NCBI GenBank assembly: GCA_047600785.1
Contig: JASGKH010000001.1
Location: 1,550,001 to 1,614,000, forward strand
Length of the DNA stretch: 64,000 nt
Direction of reading: 5' to 3'
Source: Breznakibacter sp047600785
GTDB lineage: Bacteria; Bacteroidota; Bacteroidia; Bacteroidales; Marinilabiliaceae
In this document: in pieces, positions 7,685 through 16,869 of the stretch
Layout of the letters: every line of letters begins with the position of its first letter
How positions within the stretch are numbered: the stretch's first letter is position 1
Notes under the pieces: generated by a model
What the model was told of the DNA's origin: nothing
The model's input: the letters and a program-made list of their open reading frames with translations, nothing else
Database searches by the model: none
Translations under genes and position numbers: made by a program

Positions 7685-10372
7685 ATGAAAAAGAAATTGC
7701 TTGCTATTTTGTGCTTTATTTTTACACAATCATTGATTAGCCTTAGTTGGACACAAACTCCTACCGTAGTTACAATTAATCCTTTCAAGAGTGAAACAAA
7801 TGTTGTTGTAAACAAGATCTTGAGCATAACTTTTGATCGAAAAGTGACTCCAAGAACATTGGGATTTTCTCCCTTTGGGTACATTCGAATATTTGAAAAT
7901 GGTCAAACAACCCCTATTAAGGAATTTTGGAGTCATGATTCTTTGTTTTGGCAAGTGAACGCAAATACAGAAGAAAAGATTATTTCGACAGAGGTGGTAT
8001 TGACTAACGATTCTACGACATTATCAATTGACTTAGCTGACAATTTTGAAGAAGGTAGGCAATATACAGTTACAATAGGTAATCGTACAATTTATTCCTC
8101 TGAAGGAATTACTACTGAATATGCTTTTGGGGGAATTGATGATTGGGGTTTCACTACTGTATCGTCTGTTATTTCACCTTATGTTTTAGCTTATTTTCCG
8201 GCTTTGGATGCTGCTGCTACGTCGCTTAACCCTTTATGCTATTTAGTGTTTAACGAAAAGATTGAGATGGTTGGAAGTGGCTCAGTGCGAATTGTCTCTG
8301 AATTAGGAGTGACGCATACCACTCTGTCAATTGACCAAATAACTCGTTCGGTGAGTAAGGATTCCATTAGTTTTAAGCCAGTAACGGCCCTGAGTGAAAA
8401 TACTCAATATTATGTGATTATTCCTAACGATATGATCCGTTCAATTACGACGAGAGCTTATTATAATGGCATTTTGGATACAAATCAATGGCATTTCAAA
8501 ACACTGGATTTAGCGCCAGAGGTTTCTTTTAATCCCCTTGCTGGAACTCATGGTATGTCATTATACCCATCCATAGACATAACTTTTTCAAAAGCTGCTT
8601 ATTTTTCTGATGGTCGCATATTGGAGGTGAGCAATGCTAAAGAATTGGTGAAGTCGTTTGTAGCTTCTAATGGAGTGGCTTTGGACACGAGTGATTATGA
8701 TGTATCAATTAATTCATCTGCGACGAATATGAATGTTTTTGTACGAAATAGATTGCAGTCTAATGTGTCGTATACGTTAACCTTAAGTAAAGTAAAGAGT
8801 GCGAATGGAACCTTGCAAGTGAATGAATCTCAACTGACTTTTACTACGGCTACCTATAATGTATGGCAAGGAGGTATTAGTAGTGAATGGAGGAACAGTG
8901 TTAATTGGCAAAGTGGCTACAATGCAACCGCTAATGCCATGATTACAGATGGTGCAATTAACTACCCGGTGATATTAGATAGTGTTAATATCAATTCATT
9001 GCTTATGGAACCTGGGGCACGACTAACTGTTGATTCGGGGGCTATGCTTACGGTTACTAATTTCGAAATGATTGCAAACAATAATGATCGTGGACAACCA
9101 TCGTTTATTAACAGAGGGATTTTAAATGTGGGTAGTGTTAGAATAAGGCAAAGAATATCAGATAATAGGCTTGATTATTTTTTTTCTAGTCCATTGCAAC
9201 AGACCACTATTGTGTCAGCAACCTCCCTATGGCAGAGAATCTACGATCCTTATAATTGGTTACGAATGGATTTATCATCAGAGCTAATTTCAGGAGAAGG
9301 TTATGTATTTCGTAATATTACAGGGACAGACTTGGTGTTACAAGGTTCTTCTTTGAATTCAGAAAATGTCGAAGTGCGGGCTATACGGACTGCTACAAAT
9401 TACGGGTGGCATTTGGCGGGCAATCCATTTCCCTCTGCGATACAGTGGTTTGATCTACAAAAGAGTAATCTGAAAAATAGTTTTCAAATTCGTTTGAACC
9501 AAAAGTTGAATTATGGAATCTATGATGGGGATACAGGTGTCGGGATAAATCTTATTGAAGGTGAAGAATCGTTAATTCCTCCGATGCATGCTTTTTATGT
9601 GCAGGTAGCAACGGATCATGTTGAAGGTTCTTTGTTGATACCAACAACCTCGCGATTACATGCTACGGTTAACTATTTAAAAACAGCTGCTACTAATCCA
9701 AATACATTGCTGAAATTGGTAGCTAAGGCTGGAGATTATAGGGATGAAACAGCGATGGTGTTTAATGAGAAAGGGGCTTTGTCGTTTCTTGGTAATGATT
9801 CCGAAAAGTTGTTGAGTTCGAGTAGTTTAGTTCTGGATTTGTTTTCCTTGACAAATAATGGGACAAAAGTGGGGATCAAAATATTACCAAAGTTAGATGG
9901 AACATCGTTCGAAATCCCGCTAGGATTCGTCGCTCCGTATTCAGGAAATTTTTCCATTGGAATAACTTCTATGAAGAATTTACCTCCAATGTATCAAGTA
10001 ATGTTGGATGATAACGGAACTTTGGTCGATTTAAGAGCTGGAGATTATGAATTTGTAGTTTCTATCAAGGGAATAAATACTACAAGATTTAAGTTGCGTT
10101 TGATCCCTCAACCACAGACAAATCAAGAAGATAATATGTCGGATAATAATATTCGGATATACCTCACAGGTGGTAAGATATTTGCTCAAGGTGACGATTT
10201 GGAGAAATGTGCATATAAGTTATTTGATATTTCAGGTAAATTATTGAAGAGTGGGCAGGCCGATATCCTGTTTTCCGAAGGGATTTTTCTTCCATTACCA
10301 GGGGCCTATTTGTTAAAAATTGATTGTGCAGGAAATATGACGACTTATAAAGTACTTCAACGAAGTTTTTGA
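7685..10372 (+). CDS. Secreted Ig-like (Big_5-type) repeat protein with T9SS sorting domain, paralogue
   Basis: The 895-residue protein has the same architecture as the preceding gene: signal peptide (1-23, ending around LSWTQ), three Ig-like domains, the YNVW...NPFPSAI central block and a C-terminal T9SS sorting domain (YKLFDISGKLLKSG, GAYLLKIDCAG). By eye, the third Ig-like domain and central block are strikingly similar to the neighbour (for example SLYPSI, ITFSKAAY, GWHLAGNPFPSAIQW). The first two Ig-like domains have diverged strongly, with several insertions. The DNA is visibly richer in A+T than parts of its partner. The gene likely arose by tandem duplication. The function is unknown. 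No full consensus promoter was found in the roughly 200 bp upstream. Confidence 0.88.
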   Translation: MKKKLLAILCFIFTQSLISLSWTQTPTVVTINPFKSETNVVVNKILSITFDRKVTPRTLGFSPFGYIRIFENGQTTPIKEFWSHDSLFWQVNANTEEKIISTEVVLTNDSTTLSIDLADNFEEGRQYTVTIGNRTIYSSEGITTEYAFGGIDDWGFTTVSSVISPYVLAYFPALDAAATSLNPLCYLVFNEKIEMVGSGSVRIVSELGVTHTTLSIDQITRSVSKDSISFKPVTALSENTQYYVIIPNDMIRSITTRAYYNGILDTNQWHFKTLDLAPEVSFNPLAGTHGMSLYPSIDITFSKAAYFSDGRILEVSNAKELVKSFVASNGVALDTSDYDVSINSSATNMNVFVRNRLQSNVSYTLTLSKVKSANGTLQVNESQLTFTTATYNVWQGGISSEWRNSVNWQSGYNATANAMITDGAINYPVILDSVNINSLLMEPGARLTVDSGAMLTVTNFEMIANNNDRGQPSFINRGILNVGSVRIRQRISDNRLDYFFSSPLQQTTIVSATSLWQRIYDPYNWLRMDLSSELISGEGYVFRNITGTDLVLQGSSLNSENVEVRAIRTATNYGWHLAGNPFPSAIQWFDLQKSNLKNSFQIRLNQKLNYGIYDGDTGVGINLIEGEESLIPPMHAFYVQVATDHVEGSLLIPTTSRLHATVNYLKTAATNPNTLLKLVAKAGDYRDETAMVFNEKGALSFLGNDSEKLLSSSSLVLDLFSLTNNGTKVGIKILPKLDGTSFEIPLGFVAPYSGNFSIGITSMKNLPPMYQVMLDDNGTLVDLRAGDYEFVVSIKGINTTRFKLRLIPQPQTNQEDNMSDNNIRIYLTGGKIFAQGDDLEKCAYKLFDISGKLLKSGQADILFSEGIFLPLPGAYLLKIDCAGNMTTYKVLQRSF

Positions 10373-10482
10373 TAGAACTAGAAAGATTGCTTTTTATATG
10401 GGTTTTCTTTGTCTGTTTTTAAGTGATTTTTGTAGGTAAGGAAAACTTTTCGTTTATTTGTATTTTATCATGTTTGCAAAAG

Positions 10483-10677
10483 ATGACTCAAATTATACGG
10501 AAGAGATACATTGCTCCTGCTTTAGATGCAGTTCCCATTGATAAAAGCATTACGCTGGTTATGGCTTCGGAAGGAGGTCCAGGAGGTGGACGTGATGAAG
10601 TTCAGGCTGCAACTCAAGAGGAAAACAAAGCATCAACAAGTAGCTTTACCCAAAGTCCATTTTCTGAAAAAGAATAA
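10483..10677 (+). CDS. Small Gly-rich protein of unknown function
   Basis: This 64-residue protein starts with a basic stretch, IIRKRYIAPALDAVPID, followed by ITLVMASEGGPGGGRDEVQ and an acidic Ser/Thr/Glu-rich tail. The K-x-Y-x-x-P-x-x-x-x-x motif followed by a Gly-rich segment resembles many short proteins annotated as hypothetical in Bacteroidota; what they do is not known. The ATG at 10483 is chosen because the K/R-x-Y-I-A-P motif normally sits near the N terminus. The frame stays open upstream to 10423. A near-consensus -7 (CATGTTTG, 10469-10476) lies just before the ATG. It sits 110 bp after the second T9SS gene. Confidence 0.6.
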   Translation: MTQIIRKRYIAPALDAVPIDKSITLVMASEGGPGGGRDEVQAATQEENKASTSSFTQSPFSEKE

Positions 10678-10802
10678 TGAGGGATGGCTTTTGTCATTGA
10701 ACCAATGCATTGGAGATGGTTTTGGGTGGTACATCTTAGTTTTTGGGTTATGTGATCGTAAGGGAGGTATTCGATTTTTTCTCGTTATTTCTCTCCAAAC
10801 AC

Positions 10803-10810
10803 TATTTTTG
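10803..10810 (+). promoter_or_regulatory. -7 promoter element of pabB
   Basis: TATTTTTG matches TAnnTTTG exactly and ends 4 bp before the chosen ATG. This would give a leaderless or nearly leaderless mRNA. No convincing -33 element was seen. Confidence 0.5.
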
Positions 10811-10814
10811 CCGC

Positions 10815-12101
10815 ATGAGGCGGTTTATTTCAATACTCCATCATAGAGGCCTGGATGTGCGCATGCAGCTGGTTTTATCCCGTAGCGATTATGCGGTATG
10901 GTTGCATACGGCCCGTGAGCATTGGTCATCAGGAGTCGGTGCTGTACTAGGAGAGTTTCGGCATGTGGGTGGCTTTGGTTGCATTGAAATGGTTTTAAAC
11001 AATTGGGATAATTGTACCAGGCAGCCCGATTGGTGGTTCGGTTGTATTTCCTACGATTACAAGAACGAGCTGGAACCGCTGCTTTCGACCCATTTTGATG
11101 GAATTGGATGGCCGGATTCGTTTTTTTTTCGCCCCAGATATGTGGTGATACATGATCGTAGGGGATGGAGAGTCGGGTATTTGTCCGAGTATGACGATGA
11201 AGTATCGGTAAGGACGTGGCTGGAAGGAATGAGGGAAAGCCCAATTGCCGACCCCGACTGCTCATCCGTTATTGAAATGAAACCTCGGGTGCCGTACAAT
11301 GACTATTGTCGTAATGTCTTCCGGATACAAGAACACATACAGCGCGGTGATATTTATGAGATGAACTATTGCATGGAGTTTTATAACGACCATGCGGAGA
11401 TTGATCCGGCAAGCGTGCATCGTCGATTGGCCGACGTAAGTCCTGTCCCTTTCGGAGCTTTTGCCAAGTTCGACGACAAATACCTGATGTGCGCATCGCC
11501 GGAACGTTACCTGTGCAAACGGGGTCACCGTTTGGTAAGCCAGCCCATAAAAGGAACTGCGCCCCGTTCAGAAGATGCGGTGATGGATTTGCAGAACCGG
11601 GATCGGTTGGCTGGTAGCCTTAAAGAGCGTGCCGAAAACACCATGATCGTCGATTTGGTGCGCAACGACTTGGCACGCGTGGCCAGGCGTGCCACGGTGA
11701 AGGTCGACGAGCTGTGCGGCATATATGGTTACCGTCAGGTGTACCAAATGATATCGACCGTTTCTGCACAACTGGGAGACGGTTTGGATTGGGTCGATGC
11801 CATAAAGGCCACTTTCCCTATGGGCTCGATGACGGGGGCGCCGAAGCGTCGGGCCATGGAATTGATCGAGATGTACGAGGTAACCAAACGTGGGTTGTAT
11901 TCCGGTGCGGTAGGATACATTGCCCCCAATGGCGATTTTGATTTCAATGTGGTAATACGTAGTTTGTTATACAACCAATCGGCACGTTACTTGTCTTACA
12001 TGGTGGGCAGTGCCATCACGTCATTGTCCGATGCCGACGAAGAGTATCGCGAATGTCTGCTGAAAGGCAAAGCCATTATGCAGGTATTGGGTGGAAAATG
12101 A
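10815..12101 (+). CDS. pabB: Aminodeoxychorismate synthase component I (chorismate-binding enzyme)
   Basis: The 428-residue protein belongs to the anthranilate/aminodeoxychorismate synthase component I family. The chorismate-binding core spans about residues 170-425, with YEMNYCMEF, IKGTAPRS, ENTMIVDLVRNDLARV, FPMGSMTGAPKRRAMELI and GLYSGAVGYI as the successive active-site blocks. The PIKGT motif, with Lys in place of the PIAGT seen in TrpE, points to PabB, the enzyme that makes 4-amino-4-deoxychorismate for folate. The glutaminase partner (PabA) and lyase (PabC) are not in the window. tilS follows after 33 bp and may be co-transcribed. The start at 10815 is set by the -7 element just upstream; the frame itself is open back to 10743. 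Confidence 0.88.
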   Translation: MRRFISILHHRGLDVRMQLVLSRSDYAVWLHTAREHWSSGVGAVLGEFRHVGGFGCIEMVLNNWDNCTRQPDWWFGCISYDYKNELEPLLSTHFDGIGWPDSFFFRPRYVVIHDRRGWRVGYLSEYDDEVSVRTWLEGMRESPIADPDCSSVIEMKPRVPYNDYCRNVFRIQEHIQRGDIYEMNYCMEFYNDHAEIDPASVHRRLADVSPVPFGAFAKFDDKYLMCASPERYLCKRGHRLVSQPIKGTAPRSEDAVMDLQNRDRLAGSLKERAENTMIVDLVRNDLARVARRATVKVDELCGIYGYRQVYQMISTVSAQLGDGLDWVDAIKATFPMGSMTGAPKRRAMELIEMYEVTKRGLYSGAVGYIAPNGDFDFNVVIRSLLYNQSARYLSYMVGSAITSLSDADEEYRECLLKGKAIMQVLGGK

Positions 12102-12134
12102 TTATTTTTCCATTTTAGTTTATTCCGGCTTTTT

Positions 12135-13475
12135 ATGCTTACCATTGAACGGATTCGTGTTTTTCTGATGTCGGGGTGCCAGGTGGCACCTACAGATAAG
12201 TTGTTGGTGGGCGTAAGCGGTGGTGCCGATTCCATGGCGTTGCTCCATGCCTTGTTGGAGATGGGGATGACGGTCGAGGCAGCCCACGTAAACTATCGGC
12301 TAAGAGGTGTGGAATCGGATGGCGATGAAACGCTGGTGGTCGATTATTGCCGTCAAAAAGGAGTGAGGCTTCACCAAATAGGTTTTGATACACATGAAGT
12401 TGCACGTTCCCAAAAGAAATCCATCGAGATGGCAGCCCGGGAATTACGATATGGTTGGTTTTCGAAACTAATGGATGACAGAGGCTTATCGGCCGTGGCT
12501 GTGGGGCATCATTTGAACGACAGCATCGAGACATTTTTTATAAACCTGATCCGGGGCACGGGCATCCATGGGGTGACAGGTATCAAGCCACGCCATGGTC
12601 GCGTGGTCCGGCCGTTTTTGCGTTTCACTCGCGGAGAGGTGCAGGATTACTGCCATCGGCATCACATCCCCTGGCGTACCGATTCGTCGAACCTGGGGGA
12701 CGATTATTTACGTAACCGCATTCGGCATCATCTTATTCCCGTTTTCGAAAGCCTTCATCCAGCGTTTCTCCAAACCATGGGGCAAAATATGGGACGATTG
12801 GCGCAGGCAGAGTCGTTTCTTGCCGATACCATTGCCCAATTGAAGCCTGACATAATGGCGGAGGTCGATGGGACAACGCTGATCCCGGTTAAATTGTTAA
12901 AAGACCATCCGTACAAAGAGTTGATGTTGTTTGAATTGCTGAACGGCAAAGGATTTAGTCCGGCCCAGATAAACGATATTGTCGAGGCTTTGGATGGTAT
13001 TGCGGGAAAACAATTCTTCTCGCCCGCCTACAGGTTGGTACGCGACCGAGACAACCTGGTGCTCCTGCCCATTGAAGGAGAGAGCCGGATCGATGAGGTT
13101 GGTTACGTGGAGAATGGGCAGCAACTGTTTGACGGGGGGGTGAAATTGGCTTTCCGGCAACTGACAGTGACAGATGGTTTTGAGTTTAGCCGTGACCCGT
13201 TCTGTGTCCACATAGATGCCGATAAAATCGATTTTCCATTGGCCGTGCGCAAATGGCGGCAAGGTGATGTGTTTGTCCCTTTGGGGATGACCGGATTTAA
13301 AAAACTGAGCGATTTTTTTATCGACAATAAACTAAATTTGGTGGAAAAAGAGCGTGTCTGGCTGCTGTTTTCAGGCGAAGAAGTGGTATGGGTGATCGGA
13401 CGCCGCCTCGACAACCGGTTTAAGATTACCTCCAAAACCAAAAAGATCCTTGAGGTCCGGTGGGAAGTTTGTTAG
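12135..13475 (+). CDS. tilS: tRNA(Ile)-lysidine synthase
   Basis: The 446-residue protein attaches lysine to C34 of tRNA-Ile(CAU), which changes its decoding from AUG to AUA. The N-terminal PP-loop ATPase has VGVSGGADSMALLHAL (about residues 24-39). The family motifs HVNYRLRG, VAVGHHLNDSIETF and DSSNLGDDYLRNRIRHHLIP follow, the last being the TilS signature. The C-terminal third contains the substrate-binding domain ending in FKLGM-like strands (KKLSDFFIDNKL, WVIGRRLDNRFKI). Length and domain order are normal for the family. It is probably translated from the pabB transcript. It is convergent with argS across a 301-bp gap. Confidence 0.93.
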   Translation: MLTIERIRVFLMSGCQVAPTDKLLVGVSGGADSMALLHALLEMGMTVEAAHVNYRLRGVESDGDETLVVDYCRQKGVRLHQIGFDTHEVARSQKKSIEMAARELRYGWFSKLMDDRGLSAVAVGHHLNDSIETFFINLIRGTGIHGVTGIKPRHGRVVRPFLRFTRGEVQDYCHRHHIPWRTDSSNLGDDYLRNRIRHHLIPVFESLHPAFLQTMGQNMGRLAQAESFLADTIAQLKPDIMAEVDGTTLIPVKLLKDHPYKELMLFELLNGKGFSPAQINDIVEALDGIAGKQFFSPAYRLVRDRDNLVLLPIEGESRIDEVGYVENGQQLFDGGVKLAFRQLTVTDGFEFSRDPFCVHIDADKIDFPLAVRKWRQGDVFVPLGMTGFKKLSDFFIDNKLNLVEKERVWLLFSGEEVVWVIGRRLDNRFKITSKTKKILEVRWEVC

Positions 13476-13776
13476 TTTTTCCCACGAAAGCCAATAGAGG
13501 ATGGGAGTTCTCTTGGGTTCTTTGTACACTTCGTGGGATAAAAAAACGTTACATTGTGGATTCGGGCAATGTTCTTAGGGCTATTGAGCAGTACTCCCCA
13601 TTGGAGATGAAATTATATCAATGGGGTGTCGCTAACTGCCAGCTCAAATATTGTTTCCTCGTTTAATAAACACTTTTCTTCTCGGCAAATTGGAGTACCT
13701 CTTTGGGTCTGTCTTGAATAGGACCGGGCAAAAGGGACAAATTCTTGTTTCCAGCCCTTTGTTCTTGTCCCTTGCA
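13476..13776. other. Intergenic gap between convergent tilS and argS with one possible terminator
   Basis: No supported gene lies here. A 9-bp inverted repeat, AAGGGACAA (13732-13740) and TTGTCCCTT (13764-13772), has a long 23-base loop. On the minus strand it is followed by TTTT. It could be the argS terminator, but the loop is unusually long. A 68-codon reading frame through this gap has no family features. Confidence 0.4.
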
Positions 13777-15570
13777 TTACATTCGTGGGGGAACATCAAT
13801 GCCCAGCAGGTACATGGCGTTTTGGATGGTGTTGCCCACTGCTTCCGAAAGCACCAGACGGAGATCGCGCCGCAGGGTGTCTTCTTCGCCCAATATCGGG
13901 CTATCGTGGTAAAATTGGTTGTACTCTTTGGCCAAATCGTACACGAAGTTGGCAATTAAGGCCGGACTGTAAGCCGATCCTGCTTCGGCCACCACGTTCC
14001 CAAAATTGCCCAACATGCGTACCAGATTGTTTTCTTTCGGGTTCAGTTCAAGTGTTACGGGGGCTTGCGCAGGCAATGGGATGCCCTTGTCGGCCGCCTT
14101 GCGTTTGATCGACTGCACGCGCGCGTATGTATATTGGATGAACGGGCCTGTATTACCGTTGAAATCGATGGATTCACGCGGGTTGAAAGTCATGGTCTTT
14201 TTAGGATCGACTTTCAGGATAAAATATTTGAGCGCGCCAAGGGCAATGGTGCGGTAGATCTCTTCGGCCTCCTGGTCGGAATAGCCATCGAGTTTGCCAA
14301 GTTCTTTTGACATGTCGCGGGCCGTGCTGATCATCTCGGCCACCAAATCGTCGGCATCCACAACGGTCCCTTCGCGCGATTTCATTTTGCCTTCGGGCAG
14401 CTCCACCATGCCGTACGAGAAATGCACCAGGTCTTTTCCCCATTTGAATCCAAGCTTATCGAGCACAATGGCCAATACCTGGAAATGGTAATTCTGTTCG
14501 TTGCCCACCACATACACCATTTTGTCGATGGGGTAATCGTCGAAACGGAGTTTGGCGGTGCCGATGTCCTGGGTCATGTACACGCTGGTGCCATCGCTAC
14601 GCAAGAGTACTTTCTCGTCGAGGCCGTCAGCCGTCAGGTCGGCCCATACACTGCCGTCGTCCTTACGGTACAAAATACCTTTTGAGACACCTTCGAGCAC
14701 CATGTCACGGCCTACGGTGTAAGTCCCCGATTCGTAGTATATTTTGTCGAAATCGACGCCAAGGGTTTTGTATGTTTCATCAAACCCTTTGTAAACCCAT
14801 TGGTTCATCGTTTTCCAAAGGTTTACGGTGTCTGTGTCGTTGGCTTCCCATTGGCGGAGCATTTCACGTGCTTCGGCCATTAGCGTGCTTTGTGCTTCAG
14901 CTTCTTCTTTGGTCAAACCTTCAGCGGCCAAACTTGCCAGTTCGCTTTTGTATGCCCGATCGAATTTCACATAAAAATCGCCCACCAAGTGATCGCCTTT
15001 TTTGCCCGTCGATTCGGGTGTTTGGCCTTCGCCCCATTTCTTCCATGCCAACATCGACTTGCAAATATGGATGCCACGATCGTTCACAATATTGGTTTTC
15101 ACCACCTTGTAGTTGTTAGCGGCAGCAATGCGAGAAAGTGAAAATCCTAAAAAATTATTGCGTATGTGCCCCAAATGGAGGGGTTTATTTGTGTTGGGCG
15201 ATGAGTACTCGATCATCATGAGTGGTGACGATTCGTTGGCCGGCTTAAATCCATGCTGCCTGTCTTGCACAATTTGGTTCAGTTGTCCGATCCAGAAACC
15301 GTGCGACAGAATGAGGTTCAAAAAGCCCTTGATGACATTGAACCCGGCAATCTCGGATAGATGGGCCTTCAAATAATTGCCCAAATCATCGGCCGTTTGC
15401 TCCGGACCTTTTTTTGATACTTTCAGCAAAGGGAACACCACGACGGTAAAATCGCCGGTCTGGTCTTTGCGGGTAATCTGGACCTGAATGGATTCGGGTG
15501 CAATTGCCACGTTATAAAGGTCTTGTACGGCTTGGCAAACGGTTGACAGGATTCGGGTTTCGATATTCAT
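13777..15570 (-). CDS. argS: Arginyl-tRNA synthetase
   Basis: The 597-residue class I aminoacyl-tRNA synthetase charges tRNA-Arg. The N-terminal Add-1 domain (about 1-110) recognises the D-loop. The ATP-binding HIGH motif appears as HLGHIRNN (about 131-138) after SSPNTNKPL. The second motif is KMKSREG (about 380), the KMSKS equivalent usual for bacterial ArgRS. The DALR anticodon-binding domain closes the protein (about 480-597, with YARVQSIKRKA and YQFYHDSPIL-like segments). Length is normal. A TATATTTG promoter lies upstream on the minus strand. Confidence 0.96.
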   Translation of the reverse strand: MNIETRILSTVCQAVQDLYNVAIAPESIQVQITRKDQTGDFTVVVFPLLKVSKKGPEQTADDLGNYLKAHLSEIAGFNVIKGFLNLILSHGFWIGQLNQIVQDRQHGFKPANESSPLMMIEYSSPNTNKPLHLGHIRNNFLGFSLSRIAAANNYKVVKTNIVNDRGIHICKSMLAWKKWGEGQTPESTGKKGDHLVGDFYVKFDRAYKSELASLAAEGLTKEEAEAQSTLMAEAREMLRQWEANDTDTVNLWKTMNQWVYKGFDETYKTLGVDFDKIYYESGTYTVGRDMVLEGVSKGILYRKDDGSVWADLTADGLDEKVLLRSDGTSVYMTQDIGTAKLRFDDYPIDKMVYVVGNEQNYHFQVLAIVLDKLGFKWGKDLVHFSYGMVELPEGKMKSREGTVVDADDLVAEMISTARDMSKELGKLDGYSDQEAEEIYRTIALGALKYFILKVDPKKTMTFNPRESIDFNGNTGPFIQYTYARVQSIKRKAADKGIPLPAQAPVTLELNPKENNLVRMLGNFGNVVAEAGSAYSPALIANFVYDLAKEYNQFYHDSPILGEEDTLRRDLRLVLSEAVGNTIQNAMYLLGIDVPPRM

Positions 15571-15604
15571 CGCTCAATACAATTTTGATCGTGTTTTAGG
15601 GCTG

Positions 15605-15612
15605 CAAATATA
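15605..15612 (-). promoter_or_regulatory. -7 promoter element of argS
   Basis: The minus strand reads TATATTTG, a full match to the Bacteroidota -7 consensus, 34 bp upstream of the argS ATG. No clear -33 element. Confidence 0.55.
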
Positions 15613-15693
15613 AACACTTTCGATGAGGAATGGGCTTCGCCATATGGCTAAACACTACGTTTAATGCATCCTTTTTCAGATTTTTCAGATGGC

Positions 15694-16335
15694 CTACAGC
15701 TCAAATTCGATGGATACACTGTATTCGCCGTCAACGGGTTCGCCCAATCGGGTAGCCGGAAGCCATTGCCAACCGGATGGAAACCCGCGGGCCACCCGCA
15801 TAACCTCGGCATCGAGCACGGGATGTAGTTTTTTGGAAAGGTACATGGCCCACACTTCACCTTCTTTGTTGATCTTCAGGGCCAGGACCACTTCGCCCGA
15901 GAGGTTTTGTCTTAACGCTTCTTCGGGGTAGCCTACTTTCTGTACAATGTAAAGATATGGTACTAACGGGCTCCCTTTGAACAAACAGGGGGTTTCCGTT
16001 TTGGGATCACGGTTGCCCGAAAGACGTGTGACTGTTTGTGCGTCGTGGTTATACTCAAACTCAAAGATCCCTTTTAGGTTGTAGTATTGCCACAGCCCGA
16101 CCGGGGAGTTCATATTGTATTGTCCTTTTTCGATGAGTTTGTCTTTGTAGTAATGGTGATAATAACCGTTTTTTACCGATGTGTCGTTTCTCAGTGCCTC
16201 AAACTCGGTTTTGTTATTGCCATACACTCTTACCACACGTGTATTGGAGGGGTTTGGGGAGGTGGGGGTGGTTTGCTGGGATTGGGTGGTCCAGACAAAC
16301 AAAGAGGCCGCCAGAATAGACACAAAGGTTTTCAA
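15694..16335 (-). CDS. Secreted protein with MORN-like repeats and TonB C-terminal domain
   Basis: The protein has 213 residues from the start chosen here. An N-terminal signal peptide (KTFVSILAASLFVWTTQSQ) is followed by a Pro/Ser-rich stretch. Residues about 60-100 form a short MORN-like antitoxin repeat (NGYYHHYYKDKLIEKGQY, SPVGLWQYYNLKG). Residues about 130-210 form the TonB C-terminal fold (YPEEALRQNLSGEVVLALKI, then EGEVWAMYLSK). Unlike true TonB it has a cleavable-looking signal and no obvious membrane anchor. Such proteins are common in Bacteroidota; the role is not established. No ATG exists in frame before the domain. TTG at 16335 is preferred over TTG at 16353, because the latter falls inside a TATATTTG -7 box. 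Confidence 0.78.
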   Translation of the reverse strand: MKTFVSILAASLFVWTTQSQQTTPTSPNPSNTRVVRVYGNNKTEFEALRNDTSVKNGYYHHYYKDKLIEKGQYNMNSPVGLWQYYNLKGIFEFEYNHDAQTVTRLSGNRDPKTETPCLFKGSPLVPYLYIVQKVGYPEEALRQNLSGEVVLALKINKEGEVWAMYLSKKLHPVLDAEVMRVARGFPSGWQWLPATRLGEPVDGEYSVSIEFEL

Positions 16336-16350
16336 ACGTATAGTTTTTAA

Positions 16351-16358
16351 CAAATATA
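16351..16358 (-). promoter_or_regulatory. -7 promoter element of the TonB/MORN gene
   Basis: The minus strand reads TATATTTG (full consensus). It overlaps the upstream TTG start candidate, which argues for the start at 16335. No -33 element was recognised. Confidence 0.45.
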
Positions 16359-16869
16359 ACGATGTTCCATGTTGGAGGTTTTCTTTTTTGGTATCTTTTG
16401 CTTACTTCTTTATGAAATGGACGGGGATGGTGACAAATTGCCGTTAAATTCTGAAAAGATAAAATAATTGGTAAGCATCTTAATCTTCTCATTAATTCCG
16501 GTCGAAAGCCGGAAAAGGATCAGGGGTAAGTCAAAAATGTAACGAAATAGCTCCGGTTCGTGTATAAATCGGCATTGCTCCGATGTGTCCATTGCGTTAA
16601 GTGTTTTGTCGAATATCTTGTTCGAAAGATGATGCTGGATTGATATGATTTTCTTGTTGGTCTTTTTTGAGGCCTTTGTTATCGGGGATACTTCTGTGTT
16701 GTTTGTTTTGAATCCGCCGGGTGTGCGGGATAATGATATTAAATAACCATGAATGGGCCGACTGTTTGCCATACAACAACTCGTAATGATAGTGGAAGCC
16801 AGAATCCACTCAAAAAAACGGGGCGTAGCCGAAAAGCCAAATGAGTAGGGAACTTAAACAAAAAAACTT
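16359..16869. other. Non-coding gap upstream of the small membrane protein
   Basis: About 510 bp without a supported gene. The minus-strand frames here (120 and 70 codons) show no domain, signal peptide or composition typical of this genome's proteins. A 6-bp hairpin, TTCCGG...CCGGAA (about 16495-16513), is visible. No promoter match to TAnnTTTG was found before the gene at 16870. Confidence 0.4.

Noticed and set aside
13460..13666. A 68-codon gene between tilS and argS
   Set aside because: It overlaps the tilS end, has no family features and lies between convergent genes.
16410..16772. A 120-codon minus-strand gene upstream of the DUF5684-like gene
   Set aside because: No domain, signal peptide, promoter or sensible composition; the start context is poor.
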